Origin: Acetivibrio thermocellus ATCC 27405 | GTDB lineage: Bacteria; Bacillota; Clostridia; Acetivibrionales; Acetivibrionaceae | Length of the DNA stretch: 64,000 nt | Reading direction: 5' to 3' | Assembly: GCF_000015865.1 (NCBI RefSeq) | Contig: NC_009012.1 | Location: forward strand, 496,001 to 560,000 | Part shown: positions 56,797 through 64,000 of the stretch, in pieces | How the letters are laid out: each line of letters opens with the position of its first letter | How positions within the stretch are numbered: the stretch's first letter is position 1 | The notes under the pieces: model-generated | What the model saw: only the letters and a program-made list of their open reading frames with translations | What the model was told of the DNA's origin: nothing | Databases searched by the model: none | Program-made: the position numbers and the translations under genes

Positions 56797-57126
56797 ATGA
56801 GAAAGATTAAAATTATTAATTATTTCCCTTTGTTTTTCATGCTCTTTATTGTAATTTTGCGTGTCTTTTTTGTTTCAAGTTCGGCTGAAGTGGCTAATAC
56901 TGCAGATACAAATATTAAATTGCTGCAGAATAGTGAGGCTCCTTTTAAATATGGTGATTTAAATGGTGACAATAATATAAATAGCAGCGACTATACTTTG
57001 CTAAAAAGATATTTGCTTCATACGATAAGAGAAAGCCCAGAAAAACGTCCGCACCCTCATTTCGGTGAAAAATATTCTGGTGTCGACAATTTATCTAACC
57101 TGATTGATTTAAGCTACTTGAAATGA
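56797..57126 (+). CDS. Small exported protein with a half dockerin
   Basis: A 109-residue protein: signal peptide (about 1-33), 20-residue spacer, then one good dockerin segment (GDLNGDNNINSSDYTLLKRY). The second segment is decayed: the calcium loop is not recognisable and only NLIDLSYLK remains before a stop, where a dockerin would continue with KRYLL. With a single calcium loop, normal cohesin binding is doubtful. There is no catalytic domain. It is either the remnant of a larger dockerin gene or a small non-enzymatic component. The ATG at 56797 was chosen for its signal peptide; the ribosome site is weak (AGGGATATG). Confidence 0.6.
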   Translation: MRKIKIINYFPLFFMLFIVILRVFFVSSSAEVANTADTNIKLLQNSEAPFKYGDLNGDNNINSSDYTLLKRYLLHTIRESPEKRPHPHFGEKYSGVDNLSNLIDLSYLK

Positions 57127-57188
57127 TAAGTTTAGAATATTTTTTAACAGTATATAATATTAGGAATATTAGGAGGGAGAGAAAAGAG

Positions 57189-57609
57189 ATGAGGAAAATA
57201 CTATTTATTTGGACTTTGTGCAATACTTTTTGTCTGTACAATTGTATTTTTCATATATAATAAAGTAAATACAATAAAGATAACATTTAATCCGGATGAA
57301 GTTTATCTTATTTCTATTGGTATACCGGAAGCGAGTGTATATACGAAAGATAGAGGCAAAATAAACAAAATAATTAAATATTTAAATTCGTTTAGTTATT
57401 CTGATGGTTCTGACCTAAAATTGCCTAATGATAGCCCCGATATATTTGTGTTTATGTATGATGAAAATGAAAAAGTAATTGACCGACTTATGATATATGG
57501 AAAGGTAATAGTATATAAAGACAATAAATACAAAGCTCCTTTCCTTTTTGATTATAGGTTTGAGAGGTTTTGCAAGAGATTAAATGAAGACAATAATGAA
57601 AGCAATTAA
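57189..57609 (+). pseudogene. Frameshifted small membrane-anchored protein gene
   Basis: ATG 57189 has a strong AGGAGGGAG site and begins MRKILFI, then runs into a stop 24 codons on. From 57211 the +1 frame gives GLCAILFVCTIVFFIYNK and continues open to 57609 (NTIKITFNPDEVYLISIGIP ... RFERFCKRLNEDN). Removing one T from the TTT at 57208-57210 joins them into one protein of about 139 residues with a normal N-terminal anchor. So this is a one-base frameshift mutation or a sequencing error. The function of the C-terminal part is unknown. Confidence 0.65.
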
Positions 57610-57819
57610 GTAAAACTAAATTTTACTACACAACTGAGAGTCTTGGAGATTGCTTGTTGTAAAATGTATACTATTACCATCAGTAAAGTTAAAAATATGC
57701 AAACTGTTTCAATTGAAAATTGGGCAAGTGAATGGATACATAAAAAATAAAACCCAATATGAATATATATTATATAAAATCTATTTAAGCCACGCAGTTG
57801 ATAAAAGAAAAGATAAAAA

Positions 57820-57848
57820 GGTGACCTTGTTACTCTGCCAAGGTCACC
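57820..57848 (-). terminator. gatD terminator overlapping its stop codon
   Basis: On the minus strand GGTGACCTT, loop, AAGGTCACC and then TTTTTA. The gatD stop lies in the 5' arm. Confidence 0.75.
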
Positions 57849-58590
57849 CCATTATTCTTTTAATCGTTGTATCATGGGCCAGGTTTTCAAATTCATCGTC
57901 AATACCAGATAACGACACAAAATCCTTGTATTTCTGTTTTAAGGCGACAGAAATAAGATGGTCGGCCAAGGCCGGGTTTTTGGGAAGCAGACTTCCGTGG
58001 GAATAAGAGCAGTAAACATTTTTGTAAATGGCTCCTTCAAAACCGTCTTCTCCGTTGTTTCCATAGCCTTTTATAATCTTGCCGAGAGGCTTTACTCCAG
58101 GACCTAAATAGGTTCTTCCGGAATGATTTTCAAAGCCTACGATTTTTCCATCATAATGGTCATTCTTTAAAAAATCGCATTCAAACACAAAGTTTCCGAT
58201 CATTCTTTCCTTGCCGCCTATGGTCCATAAGTCCAGAGCGTTCAGAAAGTGAATTTCCTTACCGTCCCACGTTTTATAATAACTGCCTAAAAGCTGATAT
58301 CCGCCGCAAATTGCCAGAAACACTTTGTCATTTTTTACGGCGTTCCTGATTTCCTCTCCTTTTTGGTTTAGGAGGTCATCTTGGATTATTTCCTGTTCAT
58401 AATCCTGACCGCCGCCCAAAAATATAATGTCGTAGGCTTCGGCGTCAAACTTGTCCCCGATGGATATGTTTGAAACGTTTACGTTTATTCCGCGCCATAC
58501 GCAGCGCATTTTCAAAGCCATTATATTTCCTCTGTCACCATACAAATTCAAAAGGTCAGGGTATAAATGACAAATATTCAGCTCATACAT
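57844..58590 (-). CDS. gatD: Lipid II isoglutaminyl synthase, glutamine amidotransferase subunit
   Basis: A 248-residue class-I-type amidotransferase of the GatD/CobB-CobQ-like family. It hydrolyses glutamine and passes ammonia to MurT, which amidates the D-Glu of the lipid II stem peptide. The catalytic Cys is C95 in LAICGGYQLLG and the His is H198 in YCSYSHGSLL. The start MYELNICHLYPDLLNLYGDR is typical. It lies 1 bp downstream of murT in an operon. Its place beside cell-division genes fits a wall role. Confidence 0.93.
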   Translation of the reverse strand: MYELNICHLYPDLLNLYGDRGNIMALKMRCVWRGINVNVSNISIGDKFDAEAYDIIFLGGGQDYEQEIIQDDLLNQKGEEIRNAVKNDKVFLAICGGYQLLGSYYKTWDGKEIHFLNALDLWTIGGKERMIGNFVFECDFLKNDHYDGKIVGFENHSGRTYLGPGVKPLGKIIKGYGNNGEDGFEGAIYKNVYCSYSHGSLLPKNPALADHLISVALKQKYKDFVSLSGIDDEFENLAHDTTIKRIMG

Positions 58591-58591
58591 A

Positions 58592-59995
58592 TTATTTCCA
58601 AAACTCCTTTAAACCGAATTTTTTCTCCAGAAGGCTTCTTACTTCAAGCATTGCGGTATAGGTGGGCAGTATATAAAGATTCTGCCCTTCTGAAGTAGTG
58701 GCTAAAGCTTTATTGAGAAGCTCTTCATAGTCTTTTTCAATCTGAATCTTATCGATGTTTATTCCTGCATATTTAAGCCTTACAGCCATATCCTCCGCAC
58801 GGATTCCTGAAGCATAAAAGCTGGATACTTTGTCCTGCATTTGCTGAAGCTGCTCAAAATCAACATCCCACAGCCACGAAATATCGGTGCCGTCTGCAAG
58901 GCGGTCATTTATAACAAAGGCTATTTGAGTATTTTGCTTTTCCGTAAGAAGATAACTTAAAACCTGATTAAAGCCGGTTGGGTTTTTAACCAGAATAACC
59001 TTTATGGTTTTACCGTCGGTTTCGATGGTTTCCATTCGTCCAAAACCGCATTCGAAACTTTCCATGGCTTTTACAAGGCTTTCCGGCGAAAAGCCTGAAA
59101 GATGTCCCAGGGACGCCGCAGCCAGTGCGTTATATATGTTATAAAGTCCGGGAAGATTAATTCTGGCGTTGTATGAAACCGGCTCGTCATTGCCCTTTAT
59201 TGGACTTAATGAAAATATGATATCGGAATACGAAGTGTTAAGCTCGTTAATTTTTACGCATGTTACCTTGGAATCAGGTCGCATATATCCGCAGTTTGGA
59301 CAGGAAAATCCCCCAAGATGGCCATATACATTGTAGGAGTACTCATATTTGCTTTTGCAGTAAAGGCAAATGCTTGCATCACTGTTTACAACTGTGCTGC
59401 TGTTGTTGTACGCTTCCTCAGAAAAACCGTAGTATATGGCCTCTCTGTCCATATTGTGACCTAATGATGCACAAAGAGAGTCGTCTGCATTTAAAACCAG
59501 CTTGACATTCGGTGACTTTTCGATGCCTGATCTGACATTGCTTACAGTGGTGTAGAGCTCACCATATCGGTCCAACTGGTCCCTGAAAAAGTTTGTTACC
59601 ACCAAAACATCCGGCTGAACGTAGTCGGTTACCACATTGAAGGCAGCCTCGTCAACTTCCAGCAATGCTGTGGAAGTTTTGCTTTTTCCGAAAATATTTA
59701 CAGATTCAATAAAAGTGGTAATAATACCGCTTACCAGATTGGCACCGGATTTGTTGGTAATGTACTCTATATTGTTTTCCTCAAGTACTTTTCCGATTAT
59801 ACGGGTAGTGGTGGTCTTGCCGTTTGTTCCCGTAACCATTATTATTTTAAAATCTTTTGAAATTACCTTAATTATGTCCGGGTAAATTTTATACGCGACT
59901 TTTCCCGGAAGAGAAGTTCCTCCCCTTTTTAAAATTCTTAATGCAAGAATAAGGAGTTTTGTAACAATTATTGTGAAAATAAGTCTTATATTCAT
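58592..59995 (-). CDS. murT: Lipid II isoglutaminyl synthase, Mur-ligase subunit MurT
   Basis: A 467-residue Mur-ligase-like ATPase with a membrane-proximal N-terminal helix (LIFTIIVTKLLILALRIL). The P-loop is VTGTNGKTTTTR near 54-65. A MurT-specific zinc ribbon has four cysteines, CLYC and CPNCG (about 208-236). The C-terminal DUF1727 domain follows (GFGRMETIETDGK, LVKNPTGFNQVL). The glutamyl residue of lipid II is activated with ATP and amidated using ammonia from GatD. It is the first gene of the murT-gatD operon, divergent from the truncated murA. Confidence 0.93.
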   Translation of the reverse strand: MNIRLIFTIIVTKLLILALRILKRGGTSLPGKVAYKIYPDIIKVISKDFKIIMVTGTNGKTTTTRIIGKVLEENNIEYITNKSGANLVSGIITTFIESVNIFGKSKTSTALLEVDEAAFNVVTDYVQPDVLVVTNFFRDQLDRYGELYTTVSNVRSGIEKSPNVKLVLNADDSLCASLGHNMDREAIYYGFSEEAYNNSSTVVNSDASICLYCKSKYEYSYNVYGHLGGFSCPNCGYMRPDSKVTCVKINELNTSYSDIIFSLSPIKGNDEPVSYNARINLPGLYNIYNALAAASLGHLSGFSPESLVKAMESFECGFGRMETIETDGKTIKVILVKNPTGFNQVLSYLLTEKQNTQIAFVINDRLADGTDISWLWDVDFEQLQQMQDKVSSFYASGIRAEDMAVRLKYAGINIDKIQIEKDYEELLNKALATTSEGQNLYILPTYTAMLEVRSLLEKKFGLKEFWK

Positions 59996-60326
59996 CTGTA
60001 TCCCTGCTTTTTCTTTTGTATTTTTCGCTTAATTTCTTTTCGCTTAATTTCTTTAAAATTATAACATAAAGAGTTTTACTTATGAACAAATATTTTTCTT
60101 AGGGAAGTATTTCCCGAAATAATTAGTTGATATACCCACTAAAATCTCCCCCATTAAAAAACATTTGATACATATTTTTTAAAATGATAAAATAGTGAAT
60201 AAAGATTGTTTAATGCATTAAAAGCTGAATTATAATCTTCATTTATGGTACAATAAGATTAGCCACCCGGGTGGGTGTGAAATAGGTCCGCGGCCGATTG
60301 ACCTTCATATCAAGGCTCTGAAACGG
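59996..60326. other. 331-bp region upstream of truncated murA
   Basis: From 59996 to about 60250 it is AT-rich and noncoding, with TATAAT at about 60230 and TACAAT at about 60249 as possible -10 boxes. From about 60262 to 60326 it is translatable, in frame with the following ORF, as PGGCEIGPRPIDLHIKALKR. This is the MurA catalytic-loop region, so the break in murA lies near 60260. Confidence 0.65.
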
Positions 60327-61190
60327 ATGGGGGTCAAGGTGCACGATGCACATCACGGATTTTTATACTGTGAAGTTGATAAAATTAAAGGATGCGAGAT
60401 TCAACTGGATTTTCCCAGTGTGGGAGCCACAGAGAATATAATGCTGGCTGCGGTTTTTGCCGAGGGCGAGACTGTTATACGGCATGCAGCCAAGGAGCCT
60501 GAAATCGTAGACCTTCAGAATTTTCTTGTAGGAATGGGTGCGGATGTGTCAGGAGCGGGAACCAGTACCATAACGATACGAGGTACGAACAGGAAACTTA
60601 ATAATGTTGAGCACACTGTTATACCCGACAGGATAGTTGCAGGTACATATTTGGTGGCGGCAGGGATTACCGGAGGAGAATTGAATCTAAAGAATGTTAT
60701 GCCGGAGCATATAACGTCCGTGGTGTCATATCTTCGGGAAAGCGGATGCAGGATCAACATAAAACGGAACAATATACATATTTCAGGTCCCAGCAGGCCG
60801 AAGGCTATTGACATAATCAGGACTCTGCCATATCCGGGTTTTCCCACCGATATGCAGTCGCAGTTTGTTTCTCTGCTTTCGGTTGCCAGAGGAACCAGCA
60901 TTATAGTTGAGACCATATTTGAGAACCGGTACAAACATGTTGAGGAACTATTGAGAATGGGAGCCGACATAAAGCTTGAAGGAAGGCTGGCGGTAATAAA
61001 AGGAGTAAAAAGGCTTACCGGGGCAACTGTTACAGCCAGGGACTTAAGAGGAGGAGCTGCTTTGGTTCTTGCGGCGCTGGCAGCTGAAGGTACCAGCATA
61101 ATAAGCGGAATAAAACATATCGACAGAGGTTATGAAAATATTGAAGGAAAGCTTTCCATGGTCGGAGCTATAATTAAAAGAGAAGAATAA
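60327..61190 (+). CDS. murA: MurA (UDP-GlcNAc enolpyruvyl transferase), 5'-truncated
   Basis: The 287-residue ORF matches MurA from about residue 131 to the end (E. coli numbering). Motifs: VGATENIMLAAVFAEGETV, REPEIVDL-like KEPEIVDLQNF, PDRIVAGTYLVAAG, FPTDMQSQFVSLLS, and DLRGGAALVLAALAAEGTS near the end. The first 130 residues are missing. The PGGC loop (catalytic Cys115 equivalent) is still encoded in frame upstream, but no ATG, GTG or TTG covers it. The rest has no frameshift. A full MurA needs the missing half-domain, so this is a pseudogene or a repurposed fragment, and an intact murA must exist elsewhere. ATG 60327 has only a weak ribosome site. It sits in the usual murA-ftsQ-sbp-ftsA order. 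Confidence 0.75.
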   Translation: MGVKVHDAHHGFLYCEVDKIKGCEIQLDFPSVGATENIMLAAVFAEGETVIRHAAKEPEIVDLQNFLVGMGADVSGAGTSTITIRGTNRKLNNVEHTVIPDRIVAGTYLVAAGITGGELNLKNVMPEHITSVVSYLRESGCRINIKRNNIHISGPSRPKAIDIIRTLPYPGFPTDMQSQFVSLLSVARGTSIIVETIFENRYKHVEELLRMGADIKLEGRLAVIKGVKRLTGATVTARDLRGGAALVLAALAAEGTSIISGIKHIDRGYENIEGKLSMVGAIIKREE

Positions 61191-61203
61191 AGGGGTAAGT
61201 CCG

Positions 61204-62064
61204 TTGAAGATACATGAGATAACAACCGTTGCAGAGTATCAGCCGCAAAGAAAACACAAAAGAAAAAAAAGAAAAAAAATACTTTCATTTTTTAAATTTA
61301 TATTGATAAGTGGGATTTTTGCGGCTATTTTAGTATGCGTTGGTTTGTCTCCATTATTTTCTGTAAATAGGATTGAAGTTTATGGCAATAAGCATTATAA
61401 TAGCAATGAAGTGATTGAAGCTTCAGGTTTGGTAATAGGCAATAACTGGTTTAAATCCAACAGTGTGAATCTGAAAGGAATACTTACTTTCAGATCAATT
61501 GATGCGGAAAACCTTTTGCTTAACAGATGTCCGTATTTAAAAAGTGCGATAGTGAAAATAGACTTTACGGGTGTGGTTCGTATTGAAGTAACTGAAAGGG
61601 ATCCTGTTGCTTTGGTGCCCTATATGGGTGCGAATCTTGTGATTGACAATGAGTGTTTTGTGCTTGCTCTAAGCAGCAATGCTGAGGACGAAAAACTGCC
61701 TGTGATAAAAGGAGTAGATTGCGAAGGTTATACTTTGGGACAGGCTTTACCGACGCATAACCCAAAATGTTTGGAAGCTTTTCGCAGGGTAATGAAGGTT
61801 ATTGAGTCCGCTGATTCCAATTCCGGGGAAAGGGGCAAAGAATACGGTATAAAAGGTATAATAAACTATATTGATGTATCTGATCTTGACAATATTAAAC
61901 TCTACCTTGACTCCAGGATATTGGTTAATCTTGGAAACTATAAAGATATAAGTGAATATAGAATCAATTTCTTAAGAGAGATATTTTACTTCCAGTTAAC
62001 AAAGGAAGACAAGGGTTTGCTGGATTTTGCATCGGGTGAATATCCGAGTTTTATACCAGATTAG
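61204..62064 (+). CDS. ftsQ: Cell division protein FtsQ/DivIB
   Basis: A 286-residue bitopic division protein. A basic cytoplasmic tail (RKHKRKKRKK) is followed by one TM helix (about 32-56) and a POTRA domain (SVNRIEVYGNKHYNSNEVIE, about 59-130). The beta domain follows (VRIEVTERDPVALVPY). It links the FtsL/FtsB complex and FtsW-PBP in the divisome. The start is TTG behind AAGGGGTAAG. It comes 13 bp after the murA remnant, whose stop precedes it. Confidence 0.88.
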   Translation: MKIHEITTVAEYQPQRKHKRKKRKKILSFFKFILISGIFAAILVCVGLSPLFSVNRIEVYGNKHYNSNEVIEASGLVIGNNWFKSNSVNLKGILTFRSIDAENLLLNRCPYLKSAIVKIDFTGVVRIEVTERDPVALVPYMGANLVIDNECFVLALSSNAEDEKLPVIKGVDCEGYTLGQALPTHNPKCLEAFRRVMKVIESADSNSGERGKEYGIKGIINYIDVSDLDNIKLYLDSRILVNLGNYKDISEYRINFLREIFYFQLTKEDKGLLDFASGEYPSFIPD

Positions 62065-62079
62065 AGAGGGAGGAGCGGA

Positions 62080-62457
62080 ATGATTCCTTTATTTGGTTTG
62101 ATTATTGGAATTTTGATTGGAATATTTATTCCATACAGTATTCCTGAGCAGTATTCAAGCTATGTGGCAGTAGCTATTCTTGCGGCACTGGATTCTGTTT
62201 TTGGAGGTATTGTTTCCACCATCCAGAAGAAGTTTGATATGGGAATTTTTCTGTCAGGCTTTTTCGGAAATGCTCTTTTGGCTGCCGCACTTACTTATAT
62301 AGGGGACAAGCTTGGAATACAAATTTATTTCGCTGCGATATTTGCTTTTGGAAACAGACTGTTTTTAAATTTTGCTGTTATTCGAAGATTTCTATTGAAT
62401 AAGTTAACCAAAAAGGATAATATTAAAGATAATATGATGGAAACTAAAGAAGCTTAA
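62080..62457 (+). CDS. sbp: Small basic membrane protein Sbp (DUF1290)
   Basis: A 125-residue integral membrane protein with about four hydrophobic helices. The family core is LIIGILIGIFIPYSIPEQYS and VAILAALDSVFGGIVS. It is found between ftsQ/divIB and ftsA/ftsZ in many Firmicutes and its role is unknown. GGGAGGAGCGGA precedes the ATG. It lies 15 bp after ftsQ. Confidence 0.88.
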   Translation: MIPLFGLIIGILIGIFIPYSIPEQYSSYVAVAILAALDSVFGGIVSTIQKKFDMGIFLSGFFGNALLAAALTYIGDKLGIQIYFAAIFAFGNRLFLNFAVIRRFLLNKLTKKDNIKDNMMETKEA

Positions 62458-62619
62458 AATCTTTTACATAAATGTTAATGGCATAATGGTGTTCAGGCAA
62501 GACTTTTGATTTTCAAAAGTAAAATTTTTACTATGTCAAGGTCAACAAGAATAAAAACTGCTGATAATGTATGGCGATTGATAAGTATTCGTACTTTGGC
62601 ATACAGGAGGTTTACATAA

Positions 62620-63861
62620 GTGGATGATATAATCAGTTGTATTGATATAGGTACTACAAAAGTATGTGCCATTGTAGCGAAACTTGATGAGAACGGCAAT
62701 GTTGAAATATTGGGCAGGGCGACTGAACCGTGCAGCGGTGTGAAAAAAGGTGTAATTGTTGATATAGACAGTGTTTCCAATGCCTTAAAAAGTTGTGCTC
62801 AAAAGATAAGGGCTTTGCTTAATATTGACATTGAGAATGTTTATGTAAACGTCATGGGGTCACATGTTGATGTTTTTTTTAACAAAGCTGCGGTTGATAT
62901 TTTAAGGCCGGACCGTCAAATTACATCCGAAGATGTTGAGAGAACGCTGAAAAAGGTTGAGGATGTAAAGCTTCCTGATAATGTTCAGATTATTGATGTT
63001 ATTCCAAGACAGTATATTGTGGACGGTTGTGATGAAATAGTTGACCCTGTCGGAATGGCGGGAGTGAAGCTTGAACTTGAAGCGGATGTTGTAGTTGGAA
63101 AAATCACTACCTTCAACAATATTATAAAAAGCCTCGACAACGCCAATATCAAAGTAAATGGCTTTATTGCGGAAGCATTGGCGGTGGGTGATTTGGTTTT
63201 AAGTCCGGAGGAAAAAGATATAGGCGCAATTCTTATTGACGTCGGCGGAGGAGTTACAAACATATCCGTGTTCAAAAACAAGTGTCTCGCCCTGTATGAT
63301 TCCATACCTGTCGGAGGAGACCATATAACAAACGATATATCCATTGGACTTAAAGTATCATTGAATGATGCTGAAAAACTAAAACGGGATTATGGTTTGG
63401 CTCTTACTTCACTTATTGACAACGACCATGACATAACAATAAATGAGTTTAGCGAGAACACCAAAAGAACGATAAAGGTTTCCGAAGTTGTTGAAATAAT
63501 CGAGGCAAGAGTTCAGGAAATATTTTCGCTGTGCAAAGAAAGGCTTGAGCAAGAGGGAATCTTAAATGGTTTCAATGGGGGAATTGTACTGGCCGGGGGC
63601 GGCATTTCATATATTGACGGTTCTGTTCAGTCTGCAAAGGAAATCTTTGGCTTGCCTGTCAGGATTGTGTCTTACAAAGCCCTGGAAATAAAAAATGCCG
63701 AACATGTGACGGCAATGGCCACGGTAAAGTATGTTGCAAACAGAATCAAGTCTGAGGCAAAAGGCGGCGGTACTAAAAACAACAAGCCCGGCAAACAGAA
63801 GCAAAAAAAGGAATATGGTTTTCTGAAAAAAATAGCCAGTTTTTTTCACGGATTATTTTGA
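62620..63861 (+). CDS. ftsA: Cell division ATPase FtsA
   Basis: A 413-residue actin-like protein that ties FtsZ to the membrane. Nucleotide-site motifs: SCIDIGTTKVCAIVAK at the N-terminus, ILIDVGGGVTNISVFK near 204-219, and IVLAGGGISYIDG near 325-337. The SHS2 (1C) insertion domain lies about 82-160. The C-terminal amphipathic anchor is FLKKIASFFHGLF. The start is GTG behind AGGAGG. ftsZ is expected just beyond the window. Confidence 0.95.
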   Translation: MDDIISCIDIGTTKVCAIVAKLDENGNVEILGRATEPCSGVKKGVIVDIDSVSNALKSCAQKIRALLNIDIENVYVNVMGSHVDVFFNKAAVDILRPDRQITSEDVERTLKKVEDVKLPDNVQIIDVIPRQYIVDGCDEIVDPVGMAGVKLELEADVVVGKITTFNNIIKSLDNANIKVNGFIAEALAVGDLVLSPEEKDIGAILIDVGGGVTNISVFKNKCLALYDSIPVGGDHITNDISIGLKVSLNDAEKLKRDYGLALTSLIDNDHDITINEFSENTKRTIKVSEVVEIIEARVQEIFSLCKERLEQEGILNGFNGGIVLAGGGISYIDGSVQSAKEIFGLPVRIVSYKALEIKNAEHVTAMATVKYVANRIKSEAKGGGTKNNKPGKQKQKKEYGFLKKIASFFHGLF

Positions 63862-64000
63862 CATGCTGGTTATAATTTTCAAATATACATTTTAATTGAT
63901 TTGGAATATAATTATTTTTAACTAGTTTTAAATCTTATATAAAATTTTTTCGATTTTTACCGATTAATATATCAAATTAAATCCTGAATGTATATCTTAA
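63862..64000. other. AT-rich end of window after ftsA
   Basis: 139 bp of AT-rich sequence with no ORF. It is the likely ftsA-ftsZ spacer. Confidence 0.5.

Noticed and set aside
1-64000. tRNA, rRNA, prophage or insertion-sequence genes
   Set aside because: None recognised; no transposase, integrase or tRNA cloverleaf was found on reading either strand.

Overview
The window looks like chromosomal DNA of a thermophilic, cellulosome-forming, spore-forming anaerobic Clostridium, and I recognise it as Acetivibrio (Clostridium, Hungateiclostridium) thermocellus. The reasons are the tandem celK-cbhA cellobiohydrolase genes, the SigI/RsgI pair with a CBM3 sensor, dockerin modules with the NSTD calcium-loop signature, and an AdhE whose residues D494, P704 and H734 fit the numbering known for this species. 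All assignments come from reading the sequence; no database search was run.

Layout. 1-7.3 kb: envelope and sensory genes (TPM protein, zinc-ribbon partner, divergent chemoreceptor, secreted beta-rich protein). 7.4-11.5 kb: sigI4-rsgI4 followed by celL (GH5), a cellulose-sensing and cellulase island. 11.5-19.3 kb: a radical-SAM/DUF4130 pair, a periplasmic-sensor GGDEF-EAL protein, an ACT/UPF0210 pair and a hypothetical gene. 19.4-27.2 kb: celK and cbhA, a tandem duplication of promoter, structured leader and gene. 27.2-28.4 kb: the cotJ operon. 28.6-34.4 kb: rpsO-pnp-M16 peptidase-dpaA-dpaB, the order known from Bacillus. 34.5-46.3 kb: a run of ten genes on one strand without an internal terminator (rex, adhE, a phosphotransferase, then sensory and electron-bifurcating [FeFe]-hydrogenase genes). 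46.3-57.6 kb: a GH9 cellulase, a dockerin-bearing lytic-transglycosylase-like protein, a giant TPR protein, a half-dockerin protein and several decayed genes. 57.8-63.9 kb: gatD-murT on the minus strand, then a 5'-truncated murA, ftsQ, sbp and ftsA.

How the parts fit. Extracellular cellulose would be sensed by RsgI4 and degraded by cellulosomal CelL, CelK, CbhA and the GH9 enzyme. The resulting reducing equivalents are disposed of as ethanol (AdhE) or H2 (HydABC), and Rex (NADH/NAD) and a PAS-type sensory hydrogenase with a PP2C/SpoIIE-like partner could set that balance.

The most interesting unexplained structures are (i) a nested, covarying RNA-like element in both the celK and cbhA leaders, at matching distances from homologous promoters and start codons; (ii) four TAYCGATA palindromes at exactly 14-bp spacing directly downstream of the -10 box of the rex-adhE-hydrogenase promoter; (iii) a 584-bp perfectly identical tract shared by celK and cbhA; (iv) a lytic-transglycosylase-like enzyme with an atypical dockerin; and (v) a murA that has lost its start and catalytic-loop cysteine but is otherwise open.
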